Shown here piece after piece: positions 7,705 to 15,711 of a stretch of DNA of 45,818 bases. The first letter of the stretch is position 1. Each line of letters opens with the position of its first letter. The stretch spans positions 1 through 45,818 of the forward strand of contig JACPNV010000073.1 in NCBI GenBank assembly GCA_016185305.1, given 5' to 3'. The DNA is from Actinomycetota bacterium. GTDB lineage: Bacteria; Actinomycetota; Acidimicrobiia; Acidimicrobiales; Acidimicrobilacustridaceae. The notes under the pieces are model-generated. The model was not told the origin of the DNA. It saw only the letters and a list, made by a program, of their open reading frames with translations, and did no database searches. Position numbers and translations under genes: made by a program.

Positions 7705-9474
7705 CTACTGCTTCTCGGGGAGGAGGCGGAGGCCGAGCTCGTCGAGGTGGGCCGGGTCGATCTCGGTCGGTGCGCCGGTCAGCGGGTCGGCGCCGGTCTG
7801 GGTCTTCGGGAAGGCGATCACTTCGCGGATGTTCTCCTCCCCCGCCAGCAAGGTCGCGAGGCGGTCGATGCCGAACGCGAAGCCGGCGTGGGGCGGCGCG
7901 CCGTACGTGAACGCGTCGAGCAGGAAGCCGAACTTGCGCCTCGCTTCGTCCTCGCCGATGCCGAGCAGCGCGAACATCCTCGACTGGATGTCGGGACGAT
8001 GGATGCGGACGCTGCCCGAGCCGAGCTCCCAGCCGTTGAGCGTGAGGTCATAGGCCTGCGATCGCACCTGCAGCAGGTCGGTCGGGTCGGCCGTGTCGAG
8101 CAGCGCCATGTCGTCTTCGTGGGGCATGGTGAACGGATGGTGCGCGGGGATCGGCGAGCCGTGCTCGTCGAGCGCCTCGAACAGCGGGAAGTCGACGACC
8201 CACAAGAAGCTGAAGCCGCCCTCGTTGACCGGCGGGCGGCCCAGCTCGAGGCGGAGCAGCCCGAGCACGTGGCGCGCCTTGGCCCGCTCGTCGGCCACCA
8301 GCAGCAACAGGTCGCCGGGCTCGGCGTCGAGCACCTTGGCGATGCCGGTCTGCTCCTGCTCGCTCAAGAACTTGGCCACCGGCGAGTTGAGCGCGCCGCC
8401 GTCTTGCACCTTCATCCAGACAAGCCCCTTGGCGCCCCACTGCTTGGCCTTGTCGGTGAGCTCGTCGAGTTGCTTGCGCGTCTTGCCCGCACCGCCGGGC
8501 ACTCGCAGCCCCTTGACCGCCGGCGCCTTGAACGCGTTGAACCCGGTGCCCGCGAAGACCTCGGTGAGCTCGACCAGCTCCATGCCGAAGCGGATGTCGG
8601 GCTTGTCGGAGCCGTAGCGCTCCATGGCGTCGTGCCACGTCATGCGCGGGATCTCTCCCGGCCGCTCGCCGGTGACGGCCTCGGTCGCGGCGGCGACCGC
8701 TTCGGTGACGAACGCGAGCACGTCGTCCTGTGAGACGAAGCTGGCCTCGGCGTCGAGTTGGGTGAACTCGAACTGCCGGTCGGCGCGGAGGTCTTCGTCG
8801 CGCAGGCAGCGGGCGATCTGGTAATAGCGGTCGACGCCGCCGACCATGCAGAGCTGCTTGAAGAGCTGCGGGCTCTGCGGCAACGCGTAGAACTGCCCCG
8901 GGCTGTGGCGCGACGGCACGACGAAGTCGCGCGCGCCTTCTGGCGTCGACGCGATGAGGAACGGGGTCTCGATCTCGACGAAGCCCTGCGCTTCCATCGC
9001 GCCCCGGATCGCGCTGTTCACGCGGGAGCGGAGCCTGAGGTTGCGCTGCATGCGCTCGGAGCGCAGGTCGAGGTAGCGGTGGCGGAGGCGAAGGTTCTCG
9101 TCGACGTCCGTGCGCCCATCCATCTGGAACGGCAGCGGCTCGGCCGTGCTCAGCACCTCGACCTCGCACTCCTTGATCTCGATCTCGCCCGTTCCGAGGT
9201 TGGGGTTGACGGTGTCGACGGTCCGCTTGGTGACAACGCCCGTCACCCGCAGCACGTACTCGTTGCGGAGATCGTGCGCGTTGTCGACGACGCACTGGAC
9301 AACGCCCGTGTGATCGCGAAGGTCGACGAACGCCAGGTGCTGGCTGTGCTCGCGCCGGGCATTCACCCAGCCGCACAGCACGACCTCTCGCCCCTCATCG
9401 TTCGCTTGCAGCTCGCCGCAGAAGTCGGACCGGTGCGCGGTGCGGGCAGCGAGGTTGACGGTCACGCCTGGCAT
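7705..9474 (-). CDS. aspS: Aspartyl-tRNA synthetase, bacterial type, possibly non-discriminating
   Basis: A 589-residue class IIb synthetase, normal bacterial length. An N-terminal OB fold (GWVNARREHSQHLAFVDLRD) is followed by the catalytic core with motif 2 RDEDLRADRQFEFTQLDAE, an inserted GAD-like domain, and motif 3 around GFAFGIDRLATLLAG. His43 aligns with the position that is His in non-discriminating and Leu in Asp-specific bacterial enzymes, so it may also charge tRNA-Asn. That alignment was made by eye across a one-residue insertion. Motif 2 has Phe where most enzymes have Pro (RQPEF). ATG 9474 follows GGCAAGG; a GTG at 9465 is an alternative start. Confidence 0.95.
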   Translation of the reverse strand: MPGVTVNLAARTAHRSDFCGELQANDEGREVVLCGWVNARREHSQHLAFVDLRDHTGVVQCVVDNAHDLRNEYVLRVTGVVTKRTVDTVNPNLGTGEIEIKECEVEVLSTAEPLPFQMDGRTDVDENLRLRHRYLDLRSERMQRNLRLRSRVNSAIRGAMEAQGFVEIETPFLIASTPEGARDFVVPSRHSPGQFYALPQSPQLFKQLCMVGGVDRYYQIARCLRDEDLRADRQFEFTQLDAEASFVSQDDVLAFVTEAVAAATEAVTGERPGEIPRMTWHDAMERYGSDKPDIRFGMELVELTEVFAGTGFNAFKAPAVKGLRVPGGAGKTRKQLDELTDKAKQWGAKGLVWMKVQDGGALNSPVAKFLSEQEQTGIAKVLDAEPGDLLLLVADERAKARHVLGLLRLELGRPPVNEGGFSFLWVVDFPLFEALDEHGSPIPAHHPFTMPHEDDMALLDTADPTDLLQVRSQAYDLTLNGWELGSGSVRIHRPDIQSRMFALLGIGEDEARRKFGFLLDAFTYGAPPHAGFAFGIDRLATLLAGEENIREVIAFPKTQTGADPLTGAPTEIDPAHLDELGLRLLPEKQ

Positions 9475-9514
9475 CCTTGCCGCTCGCCGCCATCGAGCGC
9501 CAGCGAGTCAGGAA

Positions 9515-10810
9515 CTAGAACAGCAGCCGCAGATGCTCGACGAGCTGGTCGCGCGGGACCGTCGCCTGCCCGGTGTCGCGGCGGAGATCGCGCACCGTCA
9601 CGATGCCGGCGGCGGCTTCGTCCGGGCCGATGATCGCTGCGAAGCGCGCGGTCGACCTGTCGGCCGACTTGATCTGGCTCTTCATCGATCGCTGGTCGAA
9701 GCCGCGATCAGCCGACACCCCCGCTCGGCGCAACTCGGTGACGAGGTCTCGGGCCTGGTCGCCGCCGGTGAGATCGATGACGAAGACATCCACGCGCTGT
9801 TCGGGAGCGGGAAACACCCCTTCCGCGTCGCACGCGGCGAGCACACGCTCGATGCCGGTGCCGAACCCGATGCCGGGTGTCGGCGGGCCGCCGAGCGACT
9901 CGATGAGCCCGTCGTACCGGCCACCGCCGCCGACCGTGCTCTTCGATCCGCCGATGCCGAGGCTCTGGAACTCGAAGGCGGTGTGCGTGTAGTAGTCGAG
10001 GCCGCGGACGAGGCGGGGATCGATGCGGAACGCGATGCCGGCGGCGCGCAACCCGGACTGCACACGCTCGAACCGAGCGAGCGCGTCGTCGGACAGGTCC
10101 TCGACGAGCTTGGGCGCCTCCTCGACCACAGGCAGGCTCTTGTCGCGCTTGGTGTCGAGCACGCGCATCGGGTGCCCCTCGACCTTCGCTTGATCTTCCG
10201 GGTCGAGTGCGTCGAGATGGTCGCGCAGGAACGCGCGCAGCCGGTCGATGTAGGCGGAACGGTCAGCGGGGGTGCCGATGCTGTTGAGCACCACGTCGAT
10301 GTCCGTGAGGCCGATCGACCGGTAGAAGTCGTGCAGCAACGTCATCGCCTCGACGTCGAGGTCGGGGTCGGGCGTGCCGATCGCCTCGATGCCGAGTTGA
10401 TGGTGCTGCCGGTAGCGGTGCGCCTGCGGGCTCTCGTACCGGAAGTTCGGCGACGCGTACCACACCTTCCACGGGAGCAACGCGGGCCGGTGTTCGACGA
10501 ACGCGCGGCACACGCTGGCTGTCCCTTCCGGCCGCAAGGCGAGGTGCTGGGGCGGGTCACCCTTGTCGAGGAAGTCGTACATCTCCTTGCGGACGACGTC
10601 GGTGCCCTCGCCCATGCGGCGGAACACGCCGAGGTCTTCGAACATCGGCCCCTGGATCAATCCGTAGCCGGCCCGCTCGACGATCTCGACGAACGCGACG
10701 ATGAGGTTCTCCCAGCGCTTGGACTCCGGCGGGAAGACATCGTTGGTTCCCTTGGGCGCCAAGAAGCGCTCGGCGCCCCCCTTCCTCGCGGGCTTCTTGT
10801 CCGACGACAC
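9515..10810 (-). CDS. hisS: Histidyl-tRNA synthetase
   Basis: A 431-residue class II synthetase that charges tRNA-His. Motif 1 lies in the FLAPKGTNDVFPPES region. Motif 2 is FRYESPQAHRYRQHHQLG, and the histidine-specific signature is LVRGLDYYTHTAFEF. A C-terminal anticodon-binding domain (VDVFVIDLTGGDQARDLV onward) completes the usual length. Translation starts at GTG 10810. The gene is 41 bases upstream of aspS on the same strand and diverges from the glycine-zipper pair. A 14-bp inverted repeat lies 36-88 bases upstream of the start. I looked for a T-box leader and did not find its conserved core. Confidence 0.96.
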   Translation of the reverse strand: MSSDKKPARKGGAERFLAPKGTNDVFPPESKRWENLIVAFVEIVERAGYGLIQGPMFEDLGVFRRMGEGTDVVRKEMYDFLDKGDPPQHLALRPEGTASVCRAFVEHRPALLPWKVWYASPNFRYESPQAHRYRQHHQLGIEAIGTPDPDLDVEAMTLLHDFYRSIGLTDIDVVLNSIGTPADRSAYIDRLRAFLRDHLDALDPEDQAKVEGHPMRVLDTKRDKSLPVVEEAPKLVEDLSDDALARFERVQSGLRAAGIAFRIDPRLVRGLDYYTHTAFEFQSLGIGGSKSTVGGGGRYDGLIESLGGPPTPGIGFGTGIERVLAACDAEGVFPAPEQRVDVFVIDLTGGDQARDLVTELRRAGVSADRGFDQRSMKSQIKSADRSTARFAAIIGPDEAAAGIVTVRDLRRDTGQATVPRDQLVEHLRLLF

Positions 10811-10845
10811 GGCCGGAGACTACTGGCTCGCCTGACGTACCGAAC

Positions 10846-10898
10846 CCGTTCTTTCGTCACCCACATACGCCTGCCATAGGCCACTGACGAAAGAACGG
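10846..10898. promoter_or_regulatory. 14-bp perfect inverted repeat between divergent genes
   Basis: The left arm CCGTTCTTTCGTCA (10846-10859) is the exact reverse complement of the right arm TGACGAAAGAACGG (10885-10898), with a 25-base spacer. It is the only sizeable structure in the gap between hisS and the gene at 10974. The position suits an operator for a dimeric regulator acting on either gene, or a hairpin in one leader RNA. There is no T-run, so it is not a classical terminator. Confidence 0.6.
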
Positions 10899-10973
10899 TC
10901 GAGGGCGGCAAGCCAAGGCGAACCGAACGGGGCACACTGGTGGCTACCGTTTGCGGCGACCCGGGAGCGAGCT

Positions 10974-11249
10974 ATGGACGATCAGGATCGCGAGAACATC
11001 GGGCGGGCGGTGGGCACCGGCGCCGGCATCGCCAGCGGCGCCGCCCTCGGCAGCCGCATCATCCCGGTCCCGCTCCTCGGCCCGTTCGTCGGCGGCGTGC
11101 TCGGCGCCGCTCTCGGCAGCGAAGTCGGCAAGCGCCTCGGCAAGGCGGTCTTGCGGGCCGGTGAGGAGTTCGTCGGTGCCCTCCGCGAAGATCTTCCCCT
11201 CCCCCTCGGCCCGGCCAAGCCGGACGACAGCCCCGGCCAGTACCTCTGA
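10974..11249 (+). CDS. Glycine-zipper small membrane protein, copy 1
   Basis: A 91-residue protein: an acidic N-terminus MDDQDRENIGR, then two glycine-zipper hairpin helices (GTGAGIASGAALGSRI and LLGPFVGGVLGAALGSEVG) with small residues at three/four-residue spacing, then a short polar tail. Such segments pack tightly in membranes and can oligomerise. The function is not known. It is clearly paralogous to the next gene (shared pattern GPFVGGVxGAAxGSEVGKRxGKAV). ATG 10974 follows GGGAGCG at good spacing. Confidence 0.8.
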   Translation: MDDQDRENIGRAVGTGAGIASGAALGSRIIPVPLLGPFVGGVLGAALGSEVGKRLGKAVLRAGEEFVGALREDLPLPLGPAKPDDSPGQYL

Positions 11250-11297
11250 ACCCTCCGACCGCGAACCCGGTCCACCCCCGACCCTTTGGAGACAGCC

Positions 11298-11543
11298 ATG
11301 GATGACAAGGACAAAGAAGAAGCAGGGAAGTTCGCCGGACTCGGCCTCGGCGCGCTCGGCGGCGCCCGGCTCGGCAGCATGATCCCGATCCCGATCGTCG
11401 GTCCGTTCGTCGGGGGTGTGGTCGGCGCGGCGGTGGGCAGCGAGGTCGGCAAGCGGGTCGGCAAAGCGGTCATCAACGCCGGTGGCGCCTTCATGGACAC
11501 CATGAAGGGCGACGAACCGGGCGCCGCGTCCGCCGACGCTTGA
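11298..11543 (+). CDS. Glycine-zipper small membrane protein, copy 2
   Basis: An 81-residue paralogue of the preceding protein, 48 bases downstream on the same strand. It has the same layout: acidic start MDDKDKEEAGK, two glycine-zipper helices (GLGLGALGGARLGSMIPI and GPFVGGVVGAAVGSEVGKR), and a short acidic end. ATG 11298 is chosen for the GGAG six bases before it; a TTG at 11286 would add four residues. Tandem duplication followed by divergence is the simplest origin. No enzymatic motif is present; a structural or pore-like membrane role is only inference. Confidence 0.8.
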   Translation: MDDKDKEEAGKFAGLGLGALGGARLGSMIPIPIVGPFVGGVVGAAVGSEVGKRVGKAVINAGGAFMDTMKGDEPGAASADA

Positions 11544-11596
11544 GGCTCACCCTTCCACGCCCTCGCCGGACGAGATTCACCGCGGGCGGAGCCGCG

Positions 11597-13825
11597 TCAG
11601 TTGCCCTTGCCCGGCAGCACCCGGTAGCTGTCATAGATGCTGTCGATGCGCTTGATCGAGCGGAGGAGCTCGTCGAGGTGGGCGGCATCGGCGAGCTCGA
11701 AGTCGAAGCGCATGGTGGAGATGCGATCCGAGCCGGTCAGCGAGTTGCAGGAGATGATGTTCACGTGCGCGTCGGCCAGCACGGCGCTGACATCGCGTAG
11801 CAGGCGAGAGCGGTCGAGCGCCTTGACCTCGATCGAGGCGACGAACGTGCCAGTGCTGTCGCTGTCCCACTCGACGTCAATCAGGCGATCGGCCTGGCTG
11901 GCGGCCAACGACGTGCCGTTGGCGCAGTCGGTGCGATGGACGGACACACCTCGACCCCGCGTGACGAAGCCCATGATGTCGTCGCCGGGCACCGGGGTGC
12001 AGCACCGCGACAGGCGCACCATGACATCGTCGAGACCCTCCACGTGCACGCCGTGGTTGTGCGCGTGCCGGCGGTTGCGGTTCTTGCTCGGCTCGCGAAC
12101 CGTGATGGGCAGTTGCTCCTCCTGGCCCGGCTCGCCTTCCTCGAGCAGCTTGCGCACGCGCTGGGCGACCGACTTGCCCGAGACGTGTTTCTCACCGATG
12201 GCCGCTTTGAGCGCGTCGAGGCTGACGTAGTTGAGCTTCTCCGCGACCTCTTCGAGCACCTTGCCCTGCTGGATCTTCTGGACCGGCAGGCCTTCACGGC
12301 GGAGCGACTTGATGAGCTCGTCGGTGCCGGTCTCGATGGCGTCTTCGCGACGCTCACGCGAGTACCACTGCTTGATCTTGGTCTCGGCCCGGTGCGTCGT
12401 GACGAACTTCAGCCAGTCACGTGACGGGCCGGCGCCCTCGACCTTCGACGTGAAGATCTCGACGGTGTCGCCGCTGACGAGGTTGGTGTCGAGCGGGATG
12501 AGACGACCGTTCACCCGTGAACCAATGCACGCGTGCCCGACCTCGGTGTGGATCGAGTAGGCGAAGTCGATCGGTGTCGCGCCCTGCGGCAGGGTGATGA
12601 CCCGGCCCTTTGGCGTGAAGACGAAGACCTCGTCTTGCTCGAGGTCGACCTTCAGCTTCGACATGAACTCGCCGGGGTCAGACGTCTCGGACTGCCAGTC
12701 GACGATGCGGTTGAGCCACGCAAGATCGCCCGAGGACTTGTGGTTGTCTTTGTAGTTCCAGTGCGCGGCGATGCCGAACTCGGACCGTCGGTGCATCTCC
12801 TGTGTGCGGATCTGCACTTCGAGCGGTTTGCCCTGCGGCCCTATGACCGTCGTGTGCAACGACTGGTAGAGGTTGAACTTGGGCATCGCGACGTAGTCTT
12901 TGAAGCGCCCCTGCACCGGCTTCCATGTCGCGTGGATGGAGCCGAGCGCGGCGTAGCAGTCCTTCACCGTCGGCACCACCACGCGGATGCCGACGAGGTC
13001 GAAGATGTCGTTGAACTCCTTGCCCTTGACGACCATCTTCTCGTAGATGCTCCACAGGTGCTTCGGGCGGCCGGTGACTTCGGCGGTGATGCGAAGCTCG
13101 ATCAGGCGACTGCGCACGTCCTCCAACACCTGGGTGAGGTAGATCTCGCGCTCGGGCGAACGGCTGGCGACCATGTGGTCGATCTCGGCGTAGCGCTTGG
13201 GATGCAACGCGGCAAAGGCGAGGTCTTCGAGCTGCTGGCGCATCTCCTGCATGCCGAGGCGGTGGGCGAGCGGCGCGTAGATGTCGAGGGTCTCCTGCGC
13301 GGTGCGGTCCTGCTTCCAGGCCGGCAGCGCGGCCAGCGTTCGCATATTGTGCAGCCGGTCGGAGAGCTTGATGATGAGGACCCGGAGGTCTTTCGCCATC
13401 GCCACGATCATCTTGCGGACCGTCGCCGCCTGCTGCGCCTCCTTCGAGTCGAAGCGGATGCGCTCGAGCTTGGTTACCCCGTCGACGATGGCGGCGACAT
13501 CCGTCCCGAACTGCGTCTCGAGATCGGCCAAGGTGACCCCGGTGTCTTCCACCGAGTCGTGCAGCAGCGCCGCCGCGATCGTCACGTCGTCGAGACCGAG
13601 CTCGGCGACGATCTTCGACACCGCGATCGGGTGCTGGATGTATGGCTCGCCGGACTTGCGGGCCTGGCCTTCGTGTGCGTCCTTGGCCACCGAGTAGGCC
13701 CTCGTGATCAGGGTGGTCGGCGCTCTCGGGTTGGCCTCGCGGTAGAGGGCAAGGAGGGGTGCCAGCTCTTCATCGGGCGGGGCGCTGTGCCGCCGCCACG
13801 GGAGGACCCGATCGACTGTCGCCAT
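11597..13825 (-). CDS. rel: Bifunctional (p)ppGpp synthetase/hydrolase Rel
   Basis: A 742-residue RSH enzyme that makes and degrades (p)ppGpp in the stringent response. The N-terminal hydrolase domain has an intact HD motif (HDSVEDT, His89-Asp90), so it should be bifunctional. The synthetase domain carries FKDYVAMPKFNLYQSLHTTV and EVQIRTQEMHRRSEFGIAAH. A TGS domain follows (VFTPKGRVITLPQGATPIDF), then a conserved Cys zone (VRLSRCCTPVPGDDIMGFVT) and a C-terminal ACT domain (IEVKALDRSRLLRDVSAVLA). Length is normal. It lies downstream of apt, about 110 bases away on the same strand, as in most actinobacteria, and is convergent with the glycine-zipper pair. Confidence 0.97.
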   Translation of the reverse strand: MATVDRVLPWRRHSAPPDEELAPLLALYREANPRAPTTLITRAYSVAKDAHEGQARKSGEPYIQHPIAVSKIVAELGLDDVTIAAALLHDSVEDTGVTLADLETQFGTDVAAIVDGVTKLERIRFDSKEAQQAATVRKMIVAMAKDLRVLIIKLSDRLHNMRTLAALPAWKQDRTAQETLDIYAPLAHRLGMQEMRQQLEDLAFAALHPKRYAEIDHMVASRSPEREIYLTQVLEDVRSRLIELRITAEVTGRPKHLWSIYEKMVVKGKEFNDIFDLVGIRVVVPTVKDCYAALGSIHATWKPVQGRFKDYVAMPKFNLYQSLHTTVIGPQGKPLEVQIRTQEMHRRSEFGIAAHWNYKDNHKSSGDLAWLNRIVDWQSETSDPGEFMSKLKVDLEQDEVFVFTPKGRVITLPQGATPIDFAYSIHTEVGHACIGSRVNGRLIPLDTNLVSGDTVEIFTSKVEGAGPSRDWLKFVTTHRAETKIKQWYSRERREDAIETGTDELIKSLRREGLPVQKIQQGKVLEEVAEKLNYVSLDALKAAIGEKHVSGKSVAQRVRKLLEEGEPGQEEQLPITVREPSKNRNRRHAHNHGVHVEGLDDVMVRLSRCCTPVPGDDIMGFVTRGRGVSVHRTDCANGTSLAASQADRLIDVEWDSDSTGTFVASIEVKALDRSRLLRDVSAVLADAHVNIISCNSLTGSDRISTMRFDFELADAAHLDELLRSIKRIDSIYDSYRVLPGKGN

Positions 13826-13935
13826 TTGCGCTTCAGCCTACCGGCGGTGCGCCAGGGCGCCCGACCCGCCGGGTGGCCGCCTGTCGACCGCGCGGCCGAC
13901 GAGCCGGCCGGCAAGGACCACGCGACCCGGGATCA

Positions 13936-14505
13936 TCAGTCGTAGGTGGCCAGGGCGAGCACGTCGGAGCCCGCGAGCTGCTTGCGGCCCTGCAGGAAGC
14001 CGATCTCAACCACGAACGCGAAGCCCCGGAGCCGCCCGCCCAGACGCTCGACCAGGCGGGCCGTCGCCGCGGCGGTGCCCCCGGTCGCGAGGACGTCATC
14101 GACGATCAGCACGTGCTCGCCCGGCTGGATGGCATCGGTGTGCACCTCGAGCAGGTCGGTGCCGTATTCGAGGGCGTACTCCTCCTGCTCGATCTTCCAC
14201 GGGAGCTTGCCCGCCTTGCGCACGGGCACGAAGCCGGCACCGAACCGGTACGCGACGGGCGCGGCGAAGATGAAACCTCGAGCCTCGACGCCGAGGACGC
14301 GGTCGATGTGCGAACCGTGGAAGTGCTCAGAGATCGCGTCGACCGTCGCTCGGAACCCGTCGATGTCGTTGAGCAGCGGCGTGATGTCACGGAAGACGAT
14401 GCCTGGCGATGGCCAGTCGGGGATGTCGCGGATGCGCTGCTTCACGTACTCCGGCTCCATCGGCACCCAAGCATGGTAGCCAGCAGGCTGATGTGTCGAG
14501 GCCAT
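13936..14505 (-). CDS. apt: Adenine phosphoribosyltransferase
   Basis: Salvages adenine by joining it to PRPP to give AMP. The 189-residue frame has the Apt N-terminal signature RDIPDWPSPGIVFRDITPLL, then EARGFIFAAPVAYRFGAGF, and the PRPP loop VLIVDDVLATGGTAAATARL. An internal ATG at 14460 (MEPEYVKQRI) would give 174 residues, closer to the minimal family start; neither start has a convincing ribosome-binding site. The secF-apt-rel order is common in actinobacteria and places purine salvage beside ppGpp metabolism. Confidence 0.93.
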   Translation of the reverse strand: MASTHQPAGYHAWVPMEPEYVKQRIRDIPDWPSPGIVFRDITPLLNDIDGFRATVDAISEHFHGSHIDRVLGVEARGFIFAAPVAYRFGAGFVPVRKAGKLPWKIEQEEYALEYGTDLLEVHTDAIQPGEHVLIVDDVLATGGTAAATARLVERLGGRLRGFAFVVEIGFLQGRKQLAGSDVLALATYD

Positions 14506-14583
14506 GGCTTGTCGGCCTCGCCGGTGATGCCGCGTCGTGAACGGCGGCCCTTTGATCTCACCCGCGAACGCGGTGCGCTCTCG

Positions 14584-15711
14584 CTACGGGCGCTTCTTCT
14601 TGCGGGGGCGCGGCGCGATCGTCGGGCCGGCGCCGTACGCCGCGCTCGTGCGACGGTCGCTCGCCGACTTCGGCTTCGTCACCGTCGCTGTCGCTGTGCC
14701 GCCGCCGGCCAACGACCCATCGAGGGCATCGGCATCGCTGATGTCGGTCGCGGGCTCGGCCGCCACCCTCGGTCCTTCGAGGCGGGCCCGGAGCTGTCGG
14801 TTGCGGGGCTCGCGCTCTTTCAACCAGGTGACCACCGGTGCCGCGACGAAGATCGACGAGTACGCGCCCACGAAGAGGCCGACGGTCAGGGCGATGGCGA
14901 ACTCCTCCAGGGTGACGGCGCCGAGGATGCCAGCGCCTACGACCAAGAGGCTGATCACCGGGATGAGGGCCACGATCGAGGTGTTCAAGGACCGCATGAT
15001 CACCTGGTTCATCGAGAGGTTCATCATCTCGGTGTAGGTGAGCCGGCTGGAGAGCCCGACCCGGCTCTCGTTCTCCTTGACCTTGTCGTACACGACGACG
15101 GTGTCGTAGATGGAGAAGCCGAGGATCGTGAGGAAGGCGATCACCGTGGCTGGCGTGACCTCGAACTGGAAGATCGAGTAGACGCCGACGCTGATGACGA
15201 TGTCGTGGATCACTGCGACGATGGCGCTGACCGCCATCTTGAACTCAAGCGTGACGGTCAGGAACAGCAGAACGCCGAGGAAGAACACGACCAGGGCGCG
15301 CACCGCCGCCGCGGTGACCTCGCTCCCCCACGACGGCCCCACCGTGCTGACGGCGACCTCGGCCACCTGGGTGCGCGCCAGATCGGCGAGGACCTTCTTC
15401 ACGTCGTTCTGCTTGTCGACCGCGTCGGCGGAGCCCTGGACGCGCAAGGTGTCGCTGCCGACGATCTGGATCTTCGCTTGGCTCTCGCCCACCGCGGACA
15501 GCGCCGAGCGGGCGTCGTCGACGGTCACCCCGGGCGCCTTCACCTCCCACGACACGCCGCCGCGGAACTCGATGCCGAGGTTCAGCCCACGGAAGCCCAG
15601 CGACAAGATGCTGAGCACGAACACGGCGAGCGAGATGCGGATGCCCCACCTCCACAGCTTGCGGAAGTCGATGTTGTTCTCGCCCCGGTACAACCGCCCC
15701 ACCGCGCTCAT
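14584..15711 (-). CDS. secF: Protein translocase subunit SecF
   Basis: A 375-residue inner-membrane partner of SecD that uses the proton gradient to help complete Sec export. Features: a first membrane helix (ISLAVFVLSILSLGFRGLNL); the conserved periplasmic start GLNLGIEFRGGVSWEV; then five helices including the family motif TILGFSIYDTVVVYDKVKEN. The tail after the last helix is long, low-complexity, and ends in a basic RPRKKKRP. ATG 15711 overlaps the secD stop (ATGA), so synthesis is coupled to SecD. Confidence 0.96.
   Translation of the reverse strand: MSAVGRLYRGENNIDFRKLWRWGIRISLAVFVLSILSLGFRGLNLGIEFRGGVSWEVKAPGVTVDDARSALSAVGESQAKIQIVGSDTLRVQGSADAVDKQNDVKKVLADLARTQVAEVAVSTVGPSWGSEVTAAAVRALVVFFLGVLLFLTVTLEFKMAVSAIVAVIHDIVISVGVYSIFQFEVTPATVIAFLTILGFSIYDTVVVYDKVKENESRVGLSSRLTYTEMMNLSMNQVIMRSLNTSIVALIPVISLLVVGAGILGAVTLEEFAIALTVGLFVGAYSSIFVAAPVVTWLKEREPRNRQLRARLEGPRVAAEPATDISDADALDGSLAGGGTATATVTKPKSASDRRTSAAYGAGPTIAPRPRKKKRP

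Noticed and set aside
10811..10973. T-box riboswitch for hisS
   Set aside because: The inverted repeat invited this, but the conserved TGGNACCGCG-type core and specifier stem are not visible on the minus strand.
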